37,481 nt of DNA. Source: Acidobacteriota bacterium. GTDB lineage: Bacteria > Acidobacteriota > Terriglobia > UBA7540. The notes beneath the pieces are model-generated. The model saw only the letters and a program-made list of their open reading frames with translations, did not search any database and was not told the origin of the DNA. Position 1 is the stretch's first letter. Each line of letters opens with the position of its first letter. The position numbers and the translations under genes are program-made. Below, in pieces: positions 8,308-14,954 of this stretch. The stretch lies in contig JAKAWG010000052.1 in assembly GCA_021817045.1 (NCBI GenBank), forward strand, positions 1 through 37,481, read 5' to 3'.

Positions 8308-10746
8308 TTAGCGCCATGACTTGCGCATCAAAATAACGCCCTGACTGGTCCGCTTGTTAGTGACACCTTTTGGAATCGTTGGAGATGGGGCAGAAACTTT
8401 CATCCGCAGGAACAGAGGCTCGCCCGACTTCCAGGAACTAGCGCCCCCTTTAGGAACAGAGATCCAGTAATCAACCCGGCGGTTATAGCGCCCCACAAGG
8501 AAGTTCCATCGGGCTTCGTCCAAGGGTGCTTTCGCGCTCCTTGCGGGGCCTGGGACAAGCGCCACGGAATGGACGTCCAGTCCGACGGTGCCGTCCAGGA
8601 AGTGAAATTGCACGTCATAGTTCCCGGGTCCATCCAGCAGGGGGGTTATATTGGCCCACAGCGTCGTGGAGGTTCCTGGCGGAATATCCTCCGCATTCCA
8701 ATCTCGCACCCGGCGCAGGCGATAGGCTGGGTAAGGATCCTTTATCCCTAACTGCCTGCCGACCTCCCAAGCCGTGTTTGCGAGATTAGAGGCGAAATCA
8801 ACCGTGTCCAGCAAGCGTGATGGAAGAGCGTTCTGAGGCAGCGGGTTCACCGCCATGCCCCATTGGTACACGGAAGCACTCAGCATCCGCGCGGCTGCAT
8901 CGATCTCGGCCAGGGCAGCCTTAGCAGCCGATGGCCTTTGCTCTTGTGGGAGTCCTCGCGTCTCCGAGAGCTTGATAAGGCCGTCCAACAGCTTCAGTTC
9001 GCCGATGTCGCTCCGGGACTCATCCGCCATGGGCGCTTCCCCTTCTGCTTCCGCCAGCTTCAACGCTCGTTTGGCGGTGGCCATGTCCGCCTTGAAGGAC
9101 TTGCGATCTGGAAACTCCGACAAAAGTCCGTGCCCGAACTCCATCGGTCGTAAGTCCTCCACATTCGCCTGGTGCGTACCGAAATTCTGGAAGAGCGTGC
9201 GCTCGGAGGAGTCCAAGATCAACCGCTGGGCGACTTCGCTGCCCGCCAAGTCCCAGCCCACATTTCCAACTAATTCCGCCCATTCGGCAAAGTGCTTAGG
9301 CTGGGGAATTCCTGCCGAGTGAGCATAGGCTTCAGCGAAATCCCGGGGGCTGCGTCCACTGCTGTTCCAACTCCACTCCGCTGCCGCAGTTACATTGAAT
9401 CGGTAGTATCGGTTAGAGGGTGTCGCATACCCAATCATGCCGCTCAGCCGTTTGTCTGCAAACTCCTTCATCCGCGCGTGAATGAACTGTGGACCAGTAA
9501 AAGGAAACACCGTCCGCCAGGAGCCTGTGAGCTCCGGATAGACGCCAAGCCAGCGCCCGGACCGGGCGAAATTCCCAAGCAGCGGATAGATCATGGGGCG
9601 GCGAGAACTGTTGTAGGTTCTACTGCCGTCATAATAGATGATCCTGGTACTGGGCGAGGCCGCTGCCAAAACCTTGTCGTTCACCGGATAGCTGCCTTGG
9701 GTAGTCAGTATTTGCAGGACAGCCCCGGGCCTGCCTTGGCTTGCCCTTTCGAAGGCCTCCTGGATGCCCTTCACTTCACGGACATACGGTTCCTTGCCTG
9801 GGCAGAGGTAGGGTAAATTCTGTTCCGCAAGCCAAACGGAGATTTCATTGATCCCTGGAATCGAGAGGAATTCCCGCATCCAGTCAGAGAGGATCTTGAT
9901 GGTTTGGGGTTGGGAGAAGGAAAGGCCAGGCTCGTAATCGGCAGGGAGGGGCTTACCGGGCTCAGGGGTACAAGCCAATTGCGGGTAATAATGAAAAATT
10001 CCAGTCTCGGCAAGGTCCTCCATGTGCCAGATAATCGGTACGATCCTGATTCCCAACCTTGCGGCTTTAGCTATCATTTTCCGGTCCACGGTAACTGTAG
10101 GGGTGCCATCGTCACTAAAGCCAAGAGGAAATTGCAATTCGATAACGTTGAACTTCCGCTCGGCCATCCACTGGAAATCCGGGAGGGCCGATGGATTGCC
10201 ACGATACCCGAACCACTCTCCTCGCTCGGCGATATCCGGCCAGTCGAGGACGGATACGGCAGGAAATTCCTCAGTATTCCGCGGGGGGACTGGAGGCGGC
10301 ACTAACTCCGCCAATGTTCGAGCCGCATAAAGAAGCCCGAGGGGAGTGTTGGCTGCCAGAAGAAGGCCCTTGAATTTACCGCCTCTCAGGACGGGCCGGA
10401 TGGCGTAAGCCTGATCTTTATTCGGGACGCGCTCAAGCGATGACCGGAGATTCCTTGGACACTGGGACCTTTCAGCCGTCAGAACAAGGTGGATTTCGAA
10501 GCCCTTCCCGCCAGCAGCTAACGGCTTCAGGATGCCGGCTGCCGTCCTCAGGAGCGGGTCCTCAGACGGAGGCAGAACTAAAGCCACGTCACGTGAAGAT
10601 ACGCACCTGGAGCCGCGGACCCGAAGCTGCTGGGGCAGCGGGATAACACGGTTCGACCACTTCTTGATGGATGCCTCTGCTCCTCGGACCGGCCTCGCCA
10701 CAATCAAGGAAGCCGCCAACAAGCCCATGACCCATCGCTTCGCCAT
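8308..10746 (-). CDS. Secreted GH20-like protein (hexosaminidase domain 2 plus TIM-barrel-like core)
   Basis: The ATG at 10746 is preceded by GGAGAGG and opens a Sec signal peptide (MAKRWVMGLLAASLIVARPV), giving 812 residues; an earlier in-frame start at 10779 lacks these signs. Residues of about 40-165 look like the GH20 N-terminal beta/alpha domain (IPLPQQLRVRG, then QAYAIRPV, FKGLLLAANTPLGLLYAARTL). The next block (PAVSVLDWPDIAERGEWFGYRG) marks entry to the barrel. I do not find the Asp-Glu pair in the usual G-G-D-E setting of beta-N-acetylhexosaminidases; the nearest candidate is ISVWLAEQN. A helical segment and a C-terminal beta-sandwich (YDVQFHFLDGTVGLDVHSV) follow. The fold assignment is fair; activity is uncertain and could be another exo-glycosidase or a non-catalytic binding protein. 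Confidence 0.65.
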   Translation of the reverse strand: MAKRWVMGLLAASLIVARPVRGAEASIKKWSNRVIPLPQQLRVRGSRCVSSRDVALVLPPSEDPLLRTAAGILKPLAAGGKGFEIHLVLTAERSQCPRNLRSSLERVPNKDQAYAIRPVLRGGKFKGLLLAANTPLGLLYAARTLAELVPPPVPPRNTEEFPAVSVLDWPDIAERGEWFGYRGNPSALPDFQWMAERKFNVIELQFPLGFSDDGTPTVTVDRKMIAKAARLGIRIVPIIWHMEDLAETGIFHYYPQLACTPEPGKPLPADYEPGLSFSQPQTIKILSDWMREFLSIPGINEISVWLAEQNLPYLCPGKEPYVREVKGIQEAFERASQGRPGAVLQILTTQGSYPVNDKVLAAASPSTRIIYYDGSRTYNSSRRPMIYPLLGNFARSGRWLGVYPELTGSWRTVFPFTGPQFIHARMKEFADKRLSGMIGYATPSNRYYRFNVTAAAEWSWNSSGRSPRDFAEAYAHSAGIPQPKHFAEWAELVGNVGWDLAGSEVAQRLILDSSERTLFQNFGTHQANVEDLRPMEFGHGLLSEFPDRKSFKADMATAKRALKLAEAEGEAPMADESRSDIGELKLLDGLIKLSETRGLPQEQRPSAAKAALAEIDAAARMLSASVYQWGMAVNPLPQNALPSRLLDTVDFASNLANTAWEVGRQLGIKDPYPAYRLRRVRDWNAEDIPPGTSTTLWANITPLLDGPGNYDVQFHFLDGTVGLDVHSVALVPGPARSAKAPLDEARWNFLVGRYNRRVDYWISVPKGGASSWKSGEPLFLRMKVSAPSPTIPKGVTNKRTSQGVILMRKSWR

Positions 10747-10862
10747 CCACACCTCTCCAGCAGGGGGTAGCCGCGGCACCGATTTTGTGCCGTGGGCCCC
10801 TTCCAGATCACGACCGGCGAACCCACGGCATTGAAAGCGATGGCGTGGCTACCGGCTTGGCC

Positions 10863-10944
10863 GTGTCCTAATCTGACGTAGCGCCGGCCTTCAGGCCGGC
10901 ACGCGCCGAACTGAAGCTCGGCGCCACACCCGAAATTAGGACAC
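10863..10944. repeat. 82-bp element with terminal inverted repeats and two internal hairpins
   Basis: Perfect 10-bp outer arms GTGTCCTAAT (10863-10872) and ATTAGGACAC (10935-10944) flank two further perfect hairpins: GCCGGCC-TTCA-GGCCGGC (10883-10900) and GCGCCGA/TCGGCGC (10903-10909 with 10918-10924). The layout resembles a REP-doublet or a very small MITE. It lies about 115 bases upstream of the start of the GH20-like gene, beyond that gene's ribosome site, so it could also act on transcription there. No second copy is evident in the window. Confidence 0.7.
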
Positions 10945-11090
10945 TAGCCTATCTCTCTTGACAAGCGCAAGAGGACGGTGGTATAAACAAGAGCTTGGGT
11001 TTGGCGCAGCTTGCCGCCCTCGCCAAGCGCCGGCTGAGCGATTTTTCCCCCTCGCGTAAGGTCAAATTCCAGTTCGCGTAGAGGACTCAC

Positions 11091-11319
11091 GTGTCCGTTT
11101 TGAAAAAGGGCCGTGGCACACCCGCGCAATTGGCTGCCAACCGGGCCAATGGTCGTAAATCCGAAGACGCCAGGAGGAAAGAGGATTGTTTCCCTGAATG
11201 GTCTGAAGCAAAGGCTGCGCGTGCAACCGGGCACGCGCTCGCTCTGGCAGACCATGAGCGCGCTCAGAGAAGGCCCCGGATACCCCTTCCCAAGCCGTAA
11301 AAAAGAATCTCTAGGCTAG
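11091..11319 (+). pseudogene. Frameshifted remnant of the small 'KSTGPRTPEGK' protein family
   Basis: A GTG at 11091 opens MSVLKKGRGTPAQLAANRAN followed by GRKS. Near 11165 the family pattern moves to the next frame, which reads PKTPGGKRIVSLNGLKQRLR. Together they match the N-terminus of a small protein family of unknown function, frequent in Acidobacteriota, with the consensus ANRANAxKSTGPRTPEGKxRxSLNxLKHGL. One or two bases are missing at the joint. The rest of the family's length (usually well over 150 residues) is absent; the frame stops at 11319. Nothing indicates a present function. Confidence 0.55.
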
Positions 11320-11774
11320 TGACTTTTCACGAAATTAATACCCCATTTTCCCACGGGAAACCCACCAAGTTAATGAAAACAAACAACATTAGAATTTGCT
11401 TATGACGACCAAACCCAAAAGCAAACCCAAGCTTTTCAGCCATAAATGGGTTAAGCCATTTAGAATGATAAACTTATAAGGGCTAGCACGACCCCCCGTC
11501 ATTTCTATAAATTAATGAAAACAAATAACATAGATAGTCGGCTGGACGTGACCTGCCGCAAGCGTTTTTCCATCAGTGCGTCTTCAGAGCGTGTGAGAGG
11601 CTCGAACCTGCCAGATCGATTTGGAGATCTCCTGATTCTCCGCGTCAATGTGAGTCAGGCGGCGTTCGAAATCAAACTCTTCGTAGGCCCGCGAGAGCTT
11701 ACCGGCCGTGAGCGCCGAAAATCGCTGGTGAGGGCGCTGGCAAAAAGCACCCGTGTTGGCAATTGTCATCCCGG
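11320..11774. other. AT-rich island and non-coding flank upstream of nothing obvious
   Basis: From about 11318 to 11535 base composition shifts abruptly to AT-rich against a GC-rich surround. It contains a 20-bp direct repeat (separate entry) and a small hairpin TAAATGG-GTTAAG-CCATTTA at 11443-11462. From 11541 to 11774 composition returns to normal; a minus-strand frame (11584-11922) overlaps the end of the E1beta gene and has no recognised family. The island lies 3' of the dehydrogenase operon and 3' of the small pseudogene, so it is not an obvious promoter. Confidence 0.5.
11370..11531 (+). repeat. Pair of 20-bp direct repeats in the AT-rich island
   Basis: TTAATGAAAACAAACAACAT at 11370-11389 recurs at 11512-11531 as TTAATGAAAACAAATAACAT, a 19 of 20 match, with the starts 142 bases apart. 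The copies bracket most of the AT-rich island. They could be footprints of an insertion, binding sites, or a local duplication. Confidence 0.65.
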
Positions 11775-12845
11775 TCAATTGTGGACCTTCACCAATTCCC
11801 TCACAGCCCCGACGATTTTCTCGACAGACGGCACGTAGAAGTTTTCCATTACCGGAGCGAAGGGGACAGGGGTATCTGGGGCGGCAATGCGCCGGATGGG
11901 GCCATCCAGATAACCAATACAATCATCCGCCACCCGGGCGGCCACTTCCGCTCCCCAGCCTCCCGTCAGATTGTCTTCTTCCACAATCAAAAGCCTTGTT
12001 GTTTTCCGCACCGACTGGAAGACGGTCTCCCAGTCGAAGGGCGTCAAAGTGCGAACGTCAATAACTTCAGCATCGACCCCCTCAGCAGCCAAAATTTCTG
12101 CGGCCTGCATCGACTTGTGTACCATGAGAAGATTTGCAACCAGAGTGATGTCACGCCCTGGCCGGACGATTTTTGCCTCTCCAAAGGGTATAAGATATTC
12201 TTCGTCGGGCACCCATCCTACAACCTGTAGACCGCCCTTCTCTTTGCGCGCGCCCTTGCTGCCGTACAGGAGCTTATGCTCAAAAAAGATGACCGGATTG
12301 TCATCCCGGATCGCCGTCTTCAAGAGTCCCTTGCCATCATAGGGGTTAGAAGGGCAAGCGACCTTCAACCCCGGCACGTGCATGAAGAACGCCTCCAGGG
12401 ACTGGCCGTGTTGCGCGCCCCGGGTCGTGGCTCCCACCGGAGCTCGGAAGACCATCGACACCGAAAGCTTACCACCCGACATATAACGCAGCTTGGCGGC
12501 GTTGTTCGCCAATTGATCCATGGCCAGAAACAGGAAGTCGCCGTATTGCACGTCGGCTACAGGCCTCAACCCAGCGAGCGCCGCTCCCGCCGCGACACCT
12601 GCAATCGCAGCCTCAGAGATGGGCGTATCCAGTACCCGGTGATGACCGAATTCTTCTGACAGCCCCAGCGTCACCGTGAATGCCCCGCCAAACCCGCCTT
12701 CCACGCCGATGTCTTCGCCGAGCAGGATCACACGCTTGTCGCGCCGCATTTCTTCGCGCAGCGCGGCGCGCAGCGCGTCGACCATGGTGACTTCCCGGCC
12801 GGGAATTTCCTGATTGGATACAGCACTAGCTCGCGAAGACATCAC
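11775..12845 (-). CDS. 2-oxoacid (pyruvate/acetoin-type) dehydrogenase E1 component, beta subunit
   Basis: With the alpha subunit it decarboxylates a 2-oxoacid on thiamine diphosphate and passes the acyl group to lipoyl-E2. Residues 18-345 match E1beta end to end: MVDALRAALREEM, LLGEDIG, the VLDTPISEAAIAGVAAGAAL block, QLANNAAKLRYMSGG, the PVGATTRGAQHGQSLEAFF active-site loop, and the C-terminal transketolase domain (VIDVRTLTPFDWE, then LIVEEDN). The start is either GTG 12845 or ATG 12842, both inside the end of the alpha gene; GGAGGA lies upstream on the minus strand. The 356 residues exceed the usual ~325 by an N-terminal tail of about 20. It is the last gene of an E2-E1alpha-E1beta run. 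No E3 is present, so lipoamide dehydrogenase must be supplied elsewhere. Substrate cannot be fixed from sequence: pyruvate is favoured by the pathway context. Confidence 0.9.
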   Translation of the reverse strand: MMSSRASAVSNQEIPGREVTMVDALRAALREEMRRDKRVILLGEDIGVEGGFGGAFTVTLGLSEEFGHHRVLDTPISEAAIAGVAAGAALAGLRPVADVQYGDFLFLAMDQLANNAAKLRYMSGGKLSVSMVFRAPVGATTRGAQHGQSLEAFFMHVPGLKVACPSNPYDGKGLLKTAIRDDNPVIFFEHKLLYGSKGARKEKGGLQVVGWVPDEEYLIPFGEAKIVRPGRDITLVANLLMVHKSMQAAEILAAEGVDAEVIDVRTLTPFDWETVFQSVRKTTRLLIVEEDNLTGGWGAEVAARVADDCIGYLDGPIRRIAAPDTPVPFAPVMENFYVPSVEKIVGAVRELVKVHN

Positions 12846-13788
12846 TCAAACAATCCTCCGGTTTGGGGCTAGGGTCACTTTCAGCTTGAGCGACAGCCGC
12901 CTCCAACTCACGCTCAATGGAGGTTTTGATTTTTGTAATCTCGGCTGGCTCAAGGACTCTCTCGGCGAGAAGCTTTGCCTCATAGCGGGCAATCGGATCG
13001 CGCTGTTTCCAGGCGGCGACCTCTTCCGGTTCTCGATAGCGGCCCGGATCGCTACGCGAGTGCCCGGCAAAGCGATAAGTCTCAAGTTCGAGCAGCGTGG
13101 GGCCGTCACCCGCCCGCGCGCGGCTTCCGGCCTTCCTCATCGCCTGATAGACAGCCTCCACATCATTACCGTCCAAGGTTTCGCCCGGAATGCCATACGC
13201 CATCGCGCGCTCGCTCACGCGTTTGACCCGCATCACCTTTTCGACCGCCGTCGAAGCCGCATACTTGTTGTTCTCGCACACAAAAACCACCGGCAGGTTC
13301 CAGATGGCCGCCATATTGACCGCTTCATGGAAGGTGCCGATGTTGGTTGCCCCTTCACCGAAAAAACAAGCCACGATGTTCGGCTGCTCGAGATAGCGGA
13401 ACGCCAAGGCGCAACCTGCGGCCAAGGGAATGCCTCCGCCGACGATGGCAATGGCCGGCACCATCCCGGCCTCCATATCGCCGACGTGCATCGATCCGCC
13501 CTTCCCACGACAACAACCCGTTTCCCGGGCGAACAGTTCGGCCATCAAACTCCGTACGGAAACACCTCGCGCGATCGCATGTGAATGCGGGCGGTGCGTG
13601 CTGGTGATCATATCCTTGTCTTCCAAGGCCGAGCATACGCCCACCGCACTTGCCTCCTGGCCTTGCGACTGATGAATGGTTCCAGGCAGGCGCCCTTCGA
13701 GAAACAGATAATAAACGCGCTCTTCGAACATGCGGCACATCAGCATGCGGTGATACATGAAAAGCTTCCGCTCTTTTGTTTCAGACAT
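12826..13788 (-). CDS. 2-oxoacid (pyruvate/acetoin-type) dehydrogenase E1 component, alpha subunit
   Basis: Thiamine-diphosphate-binding partner of the E1beta encoded next. The 320 residues carry the full E1alpha pattern: MLMCRMFEERVYYLF, HQSQGQEASAVGV, STHRPHSHAIARG, RGKGGSMHVGD, and the ThDP/Mg motif GEGATN (144-149) through ENN (172-174), in which Glu replaces the usual Asp of GDG. The phosphorylation-loop region YRFAGHSRSDPGRYR is intact. ATG 13788 lies two bases after the E2 stop, and the 3' end overlaps the beta start by about 20 bases, so all three subunits are likely translated from one message. The short compact form resembles acetoin and bacterial pyruvate enzymes more than branched-chain ones. 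Confidence 0.92.
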   Translation of the reverse strand: MSETKERKLFMYHRMLMCRMFEERVYYLFLEGRLPGTIHQSQGQEASAVGVCSALEDKDMITSTHRPHSHAIARGVSVRSLMAELFARETGCCRGKGGSMHVGDMEAGMVPAIAIVGGGIPLAAGCALAFRYLEQPNIVACFFGEGATNIGTFHEAVNMAAIWNLPVVFVCENNKYAASTAVEKVMRVKRVSERAMAYGIPGETLDGNDVEAVYQAMRKAGSRARAGDGPTLLELETYRFAGHSRSDPGRYREPEEVAAWKQRDPIARYEAKLLAERVLEPAEITKIKTSIERELEAAVAQAESDPSPKPEDCLSDVFAS

Positions 13789-13790
13789 CG

Positions 13791-14954
13791 TTAAAGTTCC
13801 TTCAAGTGCGTTTGGAGTCTTTCCAGAAATCTGGCTGCCGTGACTCCATCGATCACCCGATGGTCCGCAGCCAGCGTGAGCGTGCAGACATCCTGCATTT
13901 TCAACTGGCGGTTCCTGACGAGTGCCTCCTCCCGCACCGCGCCGATGGCCAGGACAGCCACACAGCCGGGCGGAATTATCGCGGTGAACTGCTTTACTCC
14001 AAACATTCCTAGATTGGAAAAGGCCAACGCGGGCGCTGCACCCGGCGGTGAACTGGTCATTCGGTTTTGCCGGATGTCATCGACCGCCCGCCGCATAGCT
14101 CGCAGGTGTTTCTCCCAAGATGAAAGAGCGGGATCTGGAATGGCGACCAATCGCAGGCCCGTTTCAACCGCCGCCACGAGGAGAATGTCCGCCGTGGCTC
14201 TTGGCATGATTTGGCCGTCACGATAGTCAACGTTCAACCCAGGGACATCCTTGAGCGCCTGAGCCGCTGCACGGACGAAAATATCATTCAATGAAGCGTG
14301 AAAGTCCGGGTGAGCTTCGTTCCAAACATCACGCCACCGAAGCATGTCTGAAACTTCCGCATCCACCGTGACGTAAAAGTGGGGGATCGCCAAAACACTC
14401 TTCGTTGTGATCGCCGCCATTGGAGACGCGGGCCCTGTCGCTTGCTTCTTCTGCCAGGCATTCTCGACATCACGCCGGGCAATCAAGTTGTCCGGGCCGG
14501 TGCCGGTCAACTGCCGCCAATCTATGCCTAACTCACGGGCGCGATTCCGCGCTGCCGGGGTTGCCGCCGGATGATCGGACATCTCCGGAGGCGAGAGGAC
14601 CGAGGCTGGCGCGCCAGAAGCAGGCTGCTCGGATGCTGATGTCGCAGGCAAATCGTTGTTCGATTTCGGACCCGCTTTCTGTCCCGTTGGGGTTGCGCCG
14701 TCGTACGGTTCTTTAGCCTCATCCGTCAGGATCGCAATGGGCGCCATCGCGCTTGCCATTTCACCTTCACTCACCAAGAGCTTTCGCAGGTAGCCAGCTT
14801 TATAGGACTCGACTTCCATGGTGACCTTATCGGTCTCGACTTCTAAGATCAGCTCGCCTTTGACGATTTGCTCGCCGGGCCTCTTGAGCCAGCGCACAAT
14901 CTTCCCCTCCGCCGCTGTCTGGCCTAAGTCCGGCATAATGATGTGATGTTTCAT
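13791..14954 (-). CDS. Dihydrolipoamide acyltransferase (E2) of the 2-oxoacid dehydrogenase
   Basis: Transfers the acyl group from E1 to CoA and forms the complex core. Domains in order: one lipoyl domain (residues 3-77, with the modified Lys43 in ETDKVTME), a Pro/Ala/Ser-rich linker (82-130), a peripheral subunit-binding domain (131-165, ATPAARNRARELGIDWRQLT), and the catalytic domain (180-387) with HRVIDG (His365, Asp369) near the end. At 387 residues with a single lipoyl domain it is a small E2. Its ATG at 14954 overlaps the GH38 stop as ATGA and has no convincing ribosome site of its own, so it probably depends on translation of the mannosidase gene. E1alpha starts two bases after its stop. 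Lipoylation enzymes are not in the window. Confidence 0.92.
   Translation of the reverse strand: MKHHIIMPDLGQTAAEGKIVRWLKRPGEQIVKGELILEVETDKVTMEVESYKAGYLRKLLVSEGEMASAMAPIAILTDEAKEPYDGATPTGQKAGPKSNNDLPATSASEQPASGAPASVLSPPEMSDHPAATPAARNRARELGIDWRQLTGTGPDNLIARRDVENAWQKKQATGPASPMAAITTKSVLAIPHFYVTVDAEVSDMLRWRDVWNEAHPDFHASLNDIFVRAAAQALKDVPGLNVDYRDGQIMPRATADILLVAAVETGLRLVAIPDPALSSWEKHLRAMRRAVDDIRQNRMTSSPPGAAPALAFSNLGMFGVKQFTAIIPPGCVAVLAIGAVREEALVRNRQLKMQDVCTLTLAADHRVIDGVTAARFLERLQTHLKEL

Noticed and set aside
11584..11922. Minus-strand frame overlapping the 3' end of the E1beta gene
   Set aside because: Its first part is out-of-frame E1beta sequence and the remainder has no recognised motif.
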